Below are positions 11,781-20,126 of a DNA stretch of 50,316 nucleotides, in pieces. This DNA comes from Desulfobacterales bacterium (GTDB lineage: Bacteria; Desulfobacterota; Desulfobacteria; Desulfobacterales; Desulfolunaceae): the NCBI GenBank assembly GCA_022360815.1, contig JAKSCC010000090.1, positions 1 to 50,316 of the forward strand. The letters are read 5' to 3'. A program made the position numbers and the translations under genes. The notes beneath the pieces are model-generated. The model was not told where the DNA came from and did not search any database. It saw nothing but the letters and a program-made list of their open reading frames with translations. The number at the start of each line of letters is the position of its first letter. Within the stretch, counting starts at the first letter, position 1.

Positions 11781-12485
11781 ATGAGTAGCACAGCAAAAAC
11801 CCTCGGTATTGTCGGCGGCATGGGTCCCATGGCCACCGCTCTTCTTTATGAAAAAGTCACTGCCCTCACCTCTGCAGAAAAGGATCAGGATCATCTAAAG
11901 ATCCTTATCAACAGCAACCCCCAAATCCCGGATCGAACCGCACACATTGTGGCTGGCGGTGAAGACCCCAGAGCCGAACTCATCGCCACCTCCAGACACC
12001 TGGAGACCATGGGGGCAGACTTTCTCATCATGCCCTGCAACACCGCTCACTATTTCTACGAAGATATCGTTGCCCAGATCGGCATCCCCTTTCTCCATAT
12101 GATCAACGAAACCGCTGCCCACATCAAAAAAGCGTTTGAAAACACCACCACCGTGGGCATTCTCGCCACCCAGGGAACTTGTCAGTCGGGGGTTTACCAC
12201 AAGGCACTCGAAGCCCAAGGAATGTCGCCCGTAACGCCCGATCCCGAAATGCAAAAACACGTTACCGACCTCATCTATGACATCAAAGGGGGCAAAAAAG
12301 TCACCGACAAAGGATTCCTTGAAGCCGTGGAGAGCCTCAAATCCAGAGGGGCCACCTGTTTTATTCTCGGCTGCACCGAACTTTCGGTGGCCGATAAAAT
12401 ATTTCAGTTTAACGGACCCTTTGTGGACCCCTTGCATGTTATCGCCACAGCGGCCATACGCTTTGCGGGAGGAAAAACAAGGTAG
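11781..12485 (+). CDS. Aspartate/glutamate racemase family protein
   Basis: PLP-independent amino-acid racemase of the Asp/Glu/hydantoin racemase superfamily, 234 aa. The N-terminal GIVGGMGPMAT motif, the first catalytic cysteine C86 in MPCNTAH and the second C198 in LGCTEL are all present; the two Cys act as the acid/base pair. The substrate is most likely aspartate (RacD/RacX-like), but glutamate or a broader specificity is possible. AAGGA at 11771-11775 supports ATG 11781. It is a single gene followed by a bidirectional terminator. It may supply D-amino acids for the envelope or allow use of D-amino acids; context does not decide. Confidence 0.88.
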   Translation: MSSTAKTLGIVGGMGPMATALLYEKVTALTSAEKDQDHLKILINSNPQIPDRTAHIVAGGEDPRAELIATSRHLETMGADFLIMPCNTAHYFYEDIVAQIGIPFLHMINETAAHIKKAFENTTTVGILATQGTCQSGVYHKALEAQGMSPVTPDPEMQKHVTDLIYDIKGGKKVTDKGFLEAVESLKSRGATCFILGCTELSVADKIFQFNGPFVDPLHVIATAAIRFAGGKTR

Positions 12486-12510
12486 CTGGACCTTTGCAGA
12501 ACCACCCAAT

Positions 12511-12547
12511 AAAAAAACTCCCCGCCGGACCGGCGAGGAGTTTTTTT
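12511..12547. terminator. Bidirectional terminator between racemase and acidic protein gene
   Basis: A7-CTCC-c-CGCC / GGCG-a-GGAG-T7 hairpin with a 5-nt loop and one mismatch. A and T runs on both sides serve the racemase (+) and the convergent gene at 12588 (-). Confidence 0.92.
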
Positions 12548-12587
12548 GAAGCCAAATCGCTTTGATAAGAACATTTGCTTAAGGGGG

Positions 12588-12887
12588 TTACCCTTCTTCT
12601 GCGGCGGCATCTTCACCGCCACCTTCTTCTCCGGCAGGCTCTTCCTCTGGCGGAGGTGCAATCTTCTTCGCCACTTCGGGCATAATATTTTCATCAATAA
12701 AAATTTCAAAATCCTTCATAAGGATCTCTTTGATAGGCTCGACTGCCAGTTCTTCTCCGTCGCGGGTGCCCATACGAAGGATATCCACCAATTCACCGAC
12801 AATTTTACCCAAGTCATCCCCGATCTGCTCTTTCATTTTCGGAAGTACGATTCCCAATTGGATCCTGAATGCTAAATCATCAGACAT
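12588..12887 (-). CDS. Small acidic protein of unknown function (99 aa)
   Basis: No family recognised. The gene is supported by a strong ribosome-binding site (AAAGGAGA just upstream of ATG 12887), its own downstream terminator and typical codon use. Residues 1-75 look helical and amphipathic (starts MSDDLAFRIQ, with GKIVGELVDILRMG). The last 25 residues are a Pro/Glu/Gly/Ala-rich, very acidic tail (PPPEEEPAGEEGG...), likely disordered. No Cys, no signal peptide, no membrane segment, so it is probably a cytosolic adaptor-like protein. It is transcribed alone. Confidence 0.7.
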   Translation of the reverse strand: MSDDLAFRIQLGIVLPKMKEQIGDDLGKIVGELVDILRMGTRDGEELAVEPIKEILMKDFEIFIDENIMPEVAKKIAPPPEEEPAGEEGGGEDAAAEEG

Positions 12888-13271
12888 GATCTCTCCTTTC
12901 TGGAGTGTATGGTTGTCACTTGGTGACTCATGTGTGAGGCGATCTCATTTCTGCAGATGAAACACTTGCACAATAATGATCACACGCTCACGTACCCAGC
13001 CATTCAAGATTGAGAGGACAAAATCAGCGACTAAGCAAAAGGAGTGTAACGCGAAGGGAGGTTGCAATCTCTTTTTTTAAATGGCTTCGCAAAAAATCAC
13101 TTCGCCCATAGCGTGTCCCTGACACTTTGAGCATGACATCACCGCATCGTCTTCCTTACGAAACCATCTTTTTTAAGAGATAAAATATCTTTTTGGCCCC
13201 TCAGACATGAAACCTATAGATAGGATATTTCAAAGGGTAAATTTTTATGAAAAATTTGTCAATATCCCCTT
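12888..13271. other. Intergenic region, AT-rich, with one copy of a dispersed short repeat
   Basis: No gene seen. It contains ATGGCTTCGCAAAAAA at 13081-13096, found exactly again at 48560, and an imperfect dyad around 13174-13192. It must hold the promoter of the 99-aa protein gene on the minus strand, but no clear -35/-10 pair stood out. Confidence 0.5.
13081..13096. repeat. Dispersed intergenic repeat, copy 1
   Basis: ATGGCTTCGCAAAAAA, identical to 48560-48575. A related ATGGCGACGCAAAAAAA lies at 21979-21995. All three copies are intergenic. Confidence 0.45.
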
Positions 13272-13310
13272 AAAAAAGCACGTTGTTGCATTGAGAAATG
13301 CATAAAGTGC
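13272..13310 (-). terminator. Terminator of the bat operon
   Basis: On the minus strand, GCAC...GTGC encloses TGCATT-tctc-AATGCA (arms 13297-13302 and 13287-13292) and is followed by six T (complement of 13272-13277). It starts 17 nt after the batE stop. Confidence 0.55.
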
Positions 13311-13326
13311 AAAGGGGCTTCAGCAA

Positions 13327-14082
13327 TCAGATCTCACCAACGCTCTCAGATTGAGCCCAGCCCCTTTTGGCTGAGCCAAAGGCGATACGCACCCACCCCT
13401 CGCGCCTGGCTTCAATGGATACAAAACTTCCAGCATGAAGTGTAAAGAGTTCGGTGGAGGTCTCTGAGAGTCCCGAGTGAACAGAAACCGAAGGCGCAAG
13501 CACCACCCCTTTGTGGGTACGCCCCAGAGCCACAGTGTCCCAAACAGCCGTTCCCCCCACCAAAACGAAGAGAGCCCCACAAAAAGCAGCGCCCCCTTTT
13601 AAAGCGCCTTTTTTGCGCCAAAGGGCCAAGGTCAAACAGGTCCAAAAAATCAGCCCAACGCCTACGGCCAGCCACTGGAGGGTGCCAAGGGAAAGCCCTT
13701 TCTTCCAGAAGAAAAGAAGAGAAGCGAGAAGCCCAGCCCCCTCTTCCTGACGATCTTTCACTTTGGAAAGGGCCACATTGCGATTAAAAAGCAGATCAGG
13801 GTCTTTGGGAATCAGCCGAAGGGCTCGTTCATACCAAAGCAGGGCATGACCCGTTTTTCCCAACTGCATGTAGCTGTTGCCGATATTATAAAACAGCTTG
13901 CCGTTTTCAACCTCGCCCTCTTCAGCAATGGAGAGAAACCCGGTGAGTGCCTTTTGGTAGTCGCCCTCTTCATAGGAAGCCACCCCTTGAAAAAACACTT
14001 TTGAGTGATCCCCGGCCACAAGGGTTGAGGGCACTCCTGAAAGAACTATCAGCGCCACAAGCCCGACAAAAAAACATCTCAT
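13327..14082 (-). CDS. batE: BatE-like TPR and SH3 protein
   Basis: 251 aa envelope protein at the end of the Bat operon. In order: signal peptide (about 1-23), TPR repeats (about 28-105, with KLFYNIGNSYMQLGKTGHALLWYERAL), two membrane segments (about 128-145 and 165-182) and a C-terminal SH3-like domain (about 190-248, ending in REGWVRIAFGSAKRGWAQSE). This layout matches BatE of Bacteroides and Leptospira. The start overlaps the batD stop by 4 nt (ATGA). Function within Bat is not established; a scaffold at the membrane is the usual view. SH3/TPR proteins are common elsewhere, but the operon makes BatE the best name. Confidence 0.85.
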   Translation of the reverse strand: MRCFFVGLVALIVLSGVPSTLVAGDHSKVFFQGVASYEEGDYQKALTGFLSIAEEGEVENGKLFYNIGNSYMQLGKTGHALLWYERALRLIPKDPDLLFNRNVALSKVKDRQEEGAGLLASLLFFWKKGLSLGTLQWLAVGVGLIFWTCLTLALWRKKGALKGGAAFCGALFVLVGGTAVWDTVALGRTHKGVVLAPSVSVHSGLSETSTELFTLHAGSFVSIEARREGWVRIAFGSAKRGWAQSESVGEI

Positions 14083-15818
14083 GATCTCATCCCCTTTGCC
14101 AAACGCTTTAAAACCTGCACTTGCTCTTTTCTTGAGGCATCATCCCGAGCCCCACCACCATAGCGAGCGGCTTCAACACTCGTTAAGATAGCAGCGCTTG
14201 CCTTGGCCAGCCCCAGATCTCCGGTGGAATTCTTCACCATCTTCACAATCTCATCTTCCGTTACCCCTTCCATGGTCCGTCCGGCCATGGCACCCAGAAG
14301 AAGTGTCAGGGCACTGTGAAGGGCTTTGTGGTACGCATCAAAATCACCTGTGGAAGATTCTGCCGTACGAATTTCTGCCTGTGCCTTTTTAAGAAGCGTC
14401 TCCGACACCCCTTGGGAACGGGTCAAACGCTTTATTAAAAGAAGTGCCACACCAAAAAGTGCCACCGGCCCCCCCAACCAGGCCAAAAAACGACCCAGCC
14501 CCATGGGGCCCTCAGAGAGTATGGTATCGGCATCCACCTTCACGGGAAGAATATCAAGGCCCTTGAGTTTCACCGCCTCTTTTCGCGCAAGAGGTGGCAA
14601 AGTCTTCACGGCCTGAAACGCATCCACCAGCTCCTCGTCAGCTCTCTTTTCCACCACAAAGGAGAGAGATGATGAGGAAGAGGTAACATAGCGCCCGACT
14701 TTGGGATCAAACCAGACGAGACGAACAGGTTCAAGGGAGATGACCCCTGGCGAAAGGGGCACCAGAGCGGTTTTAAACTGCTTTCGCCCGCGCCACCCCG
14801 AAGGCCCTAAGGAGATCTCTTCTACAGGGGTGTCGCCGTAGTGTTTCATCCCCTTGGGAAGAGGAAGGGCTGGTGCCCCAGCATCCTTGATATTGCCTTC
14901 GCCTTCAATGGTGACTGTCAGGGTAATGGGGTCTCCTTTGGCAACCGTCTCCTTTTCAAGGGTTGCCGAAAGGCCAAAGCGCCCCACAAGGCCTGAAAAA
15001 GGCATCTCACCCGTATAGGCTGGAAGGGGTTTCACCTTAACGGCAAGAGGCTTTGTAAAGAGCTGCTTCTGCTTGACCAGGGCCTGGGACCCAAAAAAAT
15101 CATCAAAAAAAGGATCGGAAGACCGACGTCTTTTTCCCACCTCCAAAGAGGCGGTAAGAACAGCAGGCTCAATGGTCAACTCTCCACTTTTCTGCGGCGT
15201 AAGGAGCACATTGACCTCGTGAACAATGTATCTGCGCCCGTTTATCACCGTTTCAAAAGCCCGACTCTCTCCCATCTCTTCGGATGAAAACCCGTCAAAA
15301 GAGGGCCGTTGAAGGTTGCCGCCCTGCATGCGGACGGCGGTTTGAAACCGAAACGTCCACACAAAAGGCTCGCCCACATAAGGGGACGAATTGGAGACCG
15401 ATGCCGAGACACGCCAAGGCTCGTCTGCCTGGCTGGACGCATCGCGACCCAGCACCTCAATGGCAAGAGGCTGGGTGTAAACCGGCTCTTTTCCCCCAAG
15501 AACCTTGATAGCCGGAAAGGTAAAACGCCCCTTTTGCAAAGGGGAAACCAGATACCGAAAGGTCACCTTGCGGGTGGTGGTGCCATTGATCATTTGCATG
15601 CTGGTCTGAGACCCTCGAGGCGAGATGCGCAACCCTTCAAGCTCAGGCATCTCAACCCGAGCCCCGGAAAAGTCTGCCTCCACCTCCAGCACAAAAGAGT
15701 CCCCAAGGCGCAACCTGTTGGTATCCACCACGGCTCGGGCACTCTGGGCCCACGCAGAAGCCACCCACACAAGTCCCACCATCATCCCTGTCAAAATCAA
15801 AAAAGAGACCCGCTTCAT
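14079..15818 (-). CDS. batD: BatD-like membrane-anchored protein
   Basis: 579 aa protein. Signal peptide 1-24 (ending ASAWAQ), then a long beta-rich extracytoplasmic part with the oxygen-tolerance BatD pattern (DTNRLRLGDSFVLEVEADF at the start; ISPRGSQTSMQMINGTTTRKVTFRYLVSPLQKG after). A single membrane helix lies near 440-460, with a helical cytoplasmic tail. Length and topology fit BatD. ATG 15818 abuts the stop of the upstream batB-batC gene (no gap), and its own stop overlaps batE, so translation is probably coupled. BatD is thought to form an envelope complex with the VWA proteins BatA and BatB. Confidence 0.88.
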   Translation of the reverse strand: MKRVSFLILTGMMVGLVWVASAWAQSARAVVDTNRLRLGDSFVLEVEADFSGARVEMPELEGLRISPRGSQTSMQMINGTTTRKVTFRYLVSPLQKGRFTFPAIKVLGGKEPVYTQPLAIEVLGRDASSQADEPWRVSASVSNSSPYVGEPFVWTFRFQTAVRMQGGNLQRPSFDGFSSEEMGESRAFETVINGRRYIVHEVNVLLTPQKSGELTIEPAVLTASLEVGKRRRSSDPFFDDFFGSQALVKQKQLFTKPLAVKVKPLPAYTGEMPFSGLVGRFGLSATLEKETVAKGDPITLTVTIEGEGNIKDAGAPALPLPKGMKHYGDTPVEEISLGPSGWRGRKQFKTALVPLSPGVISLEPVRLVWFDPKVGRYVTSSSSSLSFVVEKRADEELVDAFQAVKTLPPLARKEAVKLKGLDILPVKVDADTILSEGPMGLGRFLAWLGGPVALFGVALLLIKRLTRSQGVSETLLKKAQAEIRTAESSTGDFDAYHKALHSALTLLLGAMAGRTMEGVTEDEIVKMVKNSTGDLGLAKASAAILTSVEAARYGGGARDDASRKEQVQVLKRLAKGMRS

Positions 15819-17624
15819 CTACCAGTCCTTTTCCACACGTCGTTTTCGAGCACCCCGCATCAGAGCACCTCCGGGTTTGTCTTCAAGTCGGTTGAGTACC
15901 GATGCCGCACGCTGCATCTCCTCATCCCCAGGCTTCGCTTCAGGCAAAGAGGCTTGCGCTGGCTCCTGCTCTTTTTTTGAAGGGTCAGTCTGTGACTCTC
16001 TTTGTTGAGAAGCGCCCTGTTCTTCAGGCTTCTGCTGCTCTGCCTGCCCTTCTTGGGAAGATTTTTTATCCTCTCCAGCCTGAGGCGACTGTTTCTCCTC
16101 TTTTTTGTCACGATCGCCCTGCTTTCCGGAATTTTCTTCGGATTTTTCGTCCTCTTTCTGCTCCCCCTTTTTGGAGTCGCCGTCCTTTTTCTGCTGCTCT
16201 TTTTTCTGCTCTTTCATCTTCTTTTGAGCAAAGGCAATATTCTCCTGAGCCTTTGTATCCTGGGGATTCTCCTTTAAAAAAGCCTCCCAGGCTTCAATGG
16301 CCGCCTTGAGGTCTCCTTTTTTAAATCGGCTGTTGCCAAGATTGTAGAGCCCTTTGGACTTTAACGCCTTCTCTTTTGATGCAGAAGCCGCCTCAAAGCT
16401 TGCCGCGGCCTCATCAAAACGCCCCAGGCGGTAATAAGCACTTCCAATGTTAAAATCCATCTCCGGGTTGTCCGGCTCTTTAAGCTGGCCCTCTATAAAA
16501 TGGTTCAATGCGGACTCGTAATCGCCATTGTTATAAGCGGCAACGCCCTTTTCCACCGATGTTTCAAAATCCAGTCCAGCGGCCTTCAAGGGGGTGGGTA
16601 AAAAAAGAAGAGCCGCCAGCATCAAAAGGATTCCGTTCTTTTTGACCTCTCCTGTTCCCAGACTGAAAACCAGACAGAGGATGGCCAGAAGCAGTGCCCA
16701 CTGGTATCGATTTTCCCACACTTTTTTGCGAGAACTCTCAACGGACTTTGCTTCCAAGCTCTTTCGAATACCCTGGGTGTAGATCAAATCGAGATCCATA
16801 TCACCCGCCACCGATCGCACAAAGGTGCCGCCTGTCATGGCCGCCATCTTCTTTAGGGTGTCGCTGTCCAGCTTTGAGAGAAGAATGCTGCCATCCGGGC
16901 CTTTCTTAAATCCCCCGCCTGCATCTGGCACAGGGACTCCTTCCCGGCTTCCCACGCCAATGGGAAAAATTTTAATCTTCATCTCCGCCGCTTTTTTTAC
17001 CACGGCAAGGGTGTCCCCATCGGTTTTTTCCCCATCGGTAATAAGAATGATGGCCTTGTCGGTGGCATCATCGGCTTTAAAAGCCTTCATGGAGACCGAA
17101 AGAGCTCCGGCCAAATCCGTTCCCCCAACGGGCAGGTAGTCGGGTGTGAGTGCCTCAAGAAAAATATTAAAGGAGCTGTAGTCCAATGTCAGGGGGCACT
17201 GCAAAAAAGCCTCCCCGGCAAAAGCCACCAACCCCATTCGATCCCCTTGTGTGATGGAGAGAAGGTCAATAATTTCACGCTTGGCCCGGTCCAAACGCGA
17301 GGGTTTCACATCTTGGGCCAGCATGCTCTTGGAGCAGTCCAGAGCCACAATGATATCCACCCCTTTTCGCTCAATCTCCTGCCACACATAGCCGTAACGC
17401 GGTCCGGCCAGTGCAACAATCAAAAAAACGATCCCCAAAAGAAGAAGTCCCGCTTTAACGCGGCGCCGCCCTTTGCTTTGGTCTGGCGAAATGGCTGCAA
17501 GACTCTTTGTCGAAGCAAAAGACGATAGTATGCGCCGCCGTTTGATACCACCCCAGATAAACAATCCCAAAAGAGGGGGAAGCACCCAGATCAAAAACAG
17601 CAGACTTGGCTTTGCAAAACTCAT
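15819..17624 (-). CDS. BatB-BatC fusion: VWA domain plus TPR and charged C-terminal tail
   Basis: 601 aa. N-terminal membrane helices (about 7-26 and 57-75), then a von Willebrand A domain with the MIDAS motif D96-C-S98-K-S100, the GGTDLAGAL threonine and ITDGEKTDGD. A helix pair near 320-355 is followed by TPR repeats (about 365-465, e.g. PEMDFNIGSAYYRLGRFDEAAASFEAA and GLYNLGNSRFKKGDLKAAIEAWEAFL) and a Gln/Lys/Glu-rich low-complexity tail (about 470-570). The first half is BatB and the second BatC; in several other Bat operons these are separate genes. It overlaps batA by 4 nt and abuts batD. The MIDAS suggests divalent metal-dependent protein binding in the periplasm. Confidence 0.87.
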   Translation of the reverse strand: MSFAKPSLLFLIWVLPPLLGLFIWGGIKRRRILSSFASTKSLAAISPDQSKGRRRVKAGLLLLGIVFLIVALAGPRYGYVWQEIERKGVDIIVALDCSKSMLAQDVKPSRLDRAKREIIDLLSITQGDRMGLVAFAGEAFLQCPLTLDYSSFNIFLEALTPDYLPVGGTDLAGALSVSMKAFKADDATDKAIILITDGEKTDGDTLAVVKKAAEMKIKIFPIGVGSREGVPVPDAGGGFKKGPDGSILLSKLDSDTLKKMAAMTGGTFVRSVAGDMDLDLIYTQGIRKSLEAKSVESSRKKVWENRYQWALLLAILCLVFSLGTGEVKKNGILLMLAALLFLPTPLKAAGLDFETSVEKGVAAYNNGDYESALNHFIEGQLKEPDNPEMDFNIGSAYYRLGRFDEAAASFEAASASKEKALKSKGLYNLGNSRFKKGDLKAAIEAWEAFLKENPQDTKAQENIAFAQKKMKEQKKEQQKKDGDSKKGEQKEDEKSEENSGKQGDRDKKEEKQSPQAGEDKKSSQEGQAEQQKPEEQGASQQRESQTDPSKKEQEPAQASLPEAKPGDEEMQRAASVLNRLEDKPGGALMRGARKRRVEKDW

Positions 17625-18616
17625 GGCACCCTCAAAAATCGTGTATTGCTCAAGATAACGTAAAGGCCGATTAAAAAAAGCGCCCCGTAGAGCCAGCTTC
17701 GGTAATACTCTTCATATTCAGTCCAGGAGAGCACTTCCACTTCGGTCTTCTCCATACGGTCGATGGTCTCCCAGATGGATGCCAGCCCTTTTTCATTTTC
17801 AGCCCGAAAGTAGAGCCCACCTGTCTTTTGGGCAATGTTTTGAAGGCTCTTCTCATCCATGGAGACCTCTCGGTAGACATAGCGCTTTCCAAAAAGCGGT
17901 GTGTTCACCAGAAAAGGGACCTCGCCTTTGGAACCCACCCCAATGGTATAAACCTTAACGCCTCGCTCTGCGGCAAGCTCTGCAGAGATGGACGGAGCCA
18001 GCTCACCTGCGGTATTCTCCCCATCGGTTAAAAGCACGATAATATTGGATCGGCTCTCAATATCTTCCAAACGCTTCAAGGAGATCCCCAAAGCATCGCC
18101 AATGGCTGTCTGCTGCCCCGCTGCCCCGATCTCGACCTCTTCCAAAATGGTGGAAATGGTGGTGTAGTCCCGCGTCAGGGGCACCTGGGTAAAAGCCTCA
18201 GACCCAAAAACCACAAGCCCTATGCGGTCTCCGTTTCGTCCGGCCACAAACCGATTCACCACCTCTTTGACCGCAGTGAGGCGATCCACCATCTCTCCTC
18301 TGCTCTTAAAATCAAGGGCTGCCATACTGCCGGAGGTATCCAAGGCGATGACAATATTGATGCCAGCGGTTTTTACGGTGCTATGCTGGGTGCCCATGCG
18401 CGGCCGGGCTAAGGCCACAATCATCAAGGCCAGGGCCAGGTAGAGACAAAAAGGAACCCACCTTGCTCCCATTGCAGCCCAAGAGTGTCCAGAGTGAAGC
18501 AGAGGGGCAACCGACGAAACCCGAAGGGCTGCCGAAGCTTGCCTTCGCCTGAGCCAAACGAGAAGTGGAAAAAGAAGAAACAGCAAAAATGCCCAAGGCA
18601 TTGCAAACTCAAACAT
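17621..18616 (-). CDS. batA: BatA-like VWA membrane protein
   Basis: 331 aa. Two N-terminal membrane segments (about 5-22 and 52-70), a VWA domain with intact MIDAS D93-T-S95-G-S97 (IALDTSGSM), the threonine region AAGQQTAIGDALG and LLTDGENTAG, and a C-terminal membrane helix (about 308-325). This is the BatA arrangement. Its stop overlaps the start of batB-batC by 4 nt, and it starts 5 nt after the DUF4381 gene. Bat proteins were named for Bacteroides aerotolerance; in an anaerobe they could help survive oxygen or envelope stress, but the molecular role remains open. Confidence 0.88.
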   Translation of the reverse strand: MFEFAMPWAFLLFLLFPLLVWLRRRQASAALRVSSVAPLLHSGHSWAAMGARWVPFCLYLALALMIVALARPRMGTQHSTVKTAGINIVIALDTSGSMAALDFKSRGEMVDRLTAVKEVVNRFVAGRNGDRIGLVVFGSEAFTQVPLTRDYTTISTILEEVEIGAAGQQTAIGDALGISLKRLEDIESRSNIIVLLTDGENTAGELAPSISAELAAERGVKVYTIGVGSKGEVPFLVNTPLFGKRYVYREVSMDEKSLQNIAQKTGGLYFRAENEKGLASIWETIDRMEKTEVEVLSWTEYEEYYRSWLYGALFLIGLYVILSNTRFLRVP

Positions 18617-18621
18617 AATCT

Positions 18622-19248
18622 TCAGGAATCCTTTCTCTCTTGATCCTCTTGCGGACGCGGGGTGGTCTCCATCACAAACCGCCTTGCGCCATTCAGGTCG
18701 GCATCCATCACCTGCAGGCTGGCCATTTGACCTGCAAATTTCACCGGTTCGCCATGAAGGGTCATCTCTTTGAGATAATCTCTTTGCCCTGCCTCCAAAT
18801 CGATAGAACCAAGACTTGCCAAAAACTCCTCAGCGGTCATCTCAGAGGCGTTGATAAAAAAGCGCCCCTTGATGTAGTGGCGCAGGGCCTCGGAGAGTTC
18901 AAAGTAAAACGCCTTTCCATCGGAATGCCTTAAAGGAGCCAACGTCTCAAAGGCCTTCAGGGCCACAATTTCAGCCGGTTCCACAACCACACAGACGTTT
19001 TTGGGCCCCTGCTTTCGCCGAAACCAGAGCCAAAGCCCCAAAAGGGACAGCCCCACCACCAGGAGCCCTGCCCCCCCATAAACCAACCCCTCTTTTAATG
19101 CACCGGAAAGGCCAGTGTAGATCGGGCTGACGATATCGTTGATATCGGTCATGGGTGTATTTTCAGACGATTTGGGCACCACTGCGCTCTCTTGAGCAAA
19201 GGCATAAACAGGTAAAAGGAGCGCCGAAAATAGAGTCACCTTTTTCAT
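18622..19248 (-). CDS. DUF4381 membrane protein of the Bat operon
   Basis: 208 aa. Signal peptide 1-18 (ending YAFAQ), an extracytoplasmic stretch, one membrane helix about 56-76 (GGAGLLVVGLSLLGLWLWF) and a cytoplasmic helical domain with the pattern FYFELSEALRHYIKGRFFINASEMTAEEFL. That pattern is typical of the DUF4381 proteins found between DUF58 and VWA genes in Bat/MoxR operons. ATG 19248 overlaps the DUF58 stop (ATGA). Function unknown; a membrane adaptor is inferred from position. Confidence 0.82.
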   Translation of the reverse strand: MKKVTLFSALLLPVYAFAQESAVVPKSSENTPMTDINDIVSPIYTGLSGALKEGLVYGGAGLLVVGLSLLGLWLWFRRKQGPKNVCVVVEPAEIVALKAFETLAPLRHSDGKAFYFELSEALRHYIKGRFFINASEMTAEEFLASLGSIDLEAGQRDYLKEMTLHGEPVKFAGQMASLQVMDADLNGARRFVMETTPRPQEDQERKDS

Positions 19249-20126
19249 CGTCTCCTCCTTCCTTCCCGCCAGGAGAAGTAACGCGTCAAAACATCGGTGG
19301 TGGAAGCGTGGGTGGAAAGATCAATCACATCCACCCCGGCTCGCCGAGACTCTTCGACTATGGCTTGCTTCTCCTCCTCTTTTACCGCCGCCACCTTTTT
19401 GCGCACCTTAGGGTTTGAAAGATCCAAAAGATGCGTCTCAAGGGTCTCGGGATCTTTCACCGTCAAAAGGCCCGCTTTGGGAAGCGCAAAATCTCCGGGA
19501 TCTGAAAGAAGAATGGAGATCAACTCGTGACGCCGCCCGACCAGACGCAGGGTCTGTGTGCAAGATTCAGCCAAAAAATCTGAGATGACAAAACTCACCG
19601 TCTTTTTGCGACAGACCCGATTTAAAAAGGCCACGGCCTCATCAATGTCTGTGCCACGACTCTGGGGTTTAAAGGTAAAGATCTCACGAATCACCCGCCA
19701 GATATGGGCCGATCCATTTTTTGGAGGAATGTAGAGCTCCACCTGGTCTGTAAAGAAGATGGCCCCCACTTTGTCTCCATTTTTAATGGCGTTAAAGGCG
19801 ATTACCGAAGCCACTTCGGCGGCTTTGTCCACCTTCAGCTCTTCTCCGGTTCCGAAAAAGCCGGAACGGCTCATGTCGATGAGGAGCATCACCACCATCT
19901 CCCGCTCCTCCCGGTACTGCTTGATAAATGGACGGCCCATGCGTGCAGAGACTTTCCAGTCGATGCTTCGAATCTCATCGCCCGGAGCGTACTCTCGCAC
20001 CTCTTCAAACTCCATGCCCGCCCCTTTGAACACAGAACGGTAGTGCCCAGCCATCATGGTTTCAGCCATGCGGCGACTTCGGATATGGATCCGCTTGATC
20101 TTTTTTAAAATCTCAGCGGGAAGCAT
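19245..20126 (-). CDS. DUF58 (VWA-like) protein
   Basis: 293 aa soluble protein of the DUF58 family, the constant partner of MoxR ATPases. It has the family signature between about 38 and 75: GMEFEEVREYAPGDEIRSIDW followed by KVSARMGRPFIKQYREERE. A degenerate VWA fold follows (LLIDMSRSGFFG in place of a canonical DxSxS: D-M-S-R-S). It abuts moxR (start one base before the moxR stop ends) and overlaps the DUF4381 gene. It probably acts as an adaptor bringing MoxR chaperone activity to the Bat VWA proteins; that is inference from family context. Confidence 0.9.
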   Translation of the reverse strand: MLPAEILKKIKRIHIRSRRMAETMMAGHYRSVFKGAGMEFEEVREYAPGDEIRSIDWKVSARMGRPFIKQYREEREMVVMLLIDMSRSGFFGTGEELKVDKAAEVASVIAFNAIKNGDKVGAIFFTDQVELYIPPKNGSAHIWRVIREIFTFKPQSRGTDIDEAVAFLNRVCRKKTVSFVISDFLAESCTQTLRLVGRRHELISILLSDPGDFALPKAGLLTVKDPETLETHLLDLSNPKVRKKVAAVKEEEKQAIVEESRRAGVDVIDLSTHASTTDVLTRYFSWREGRRRR

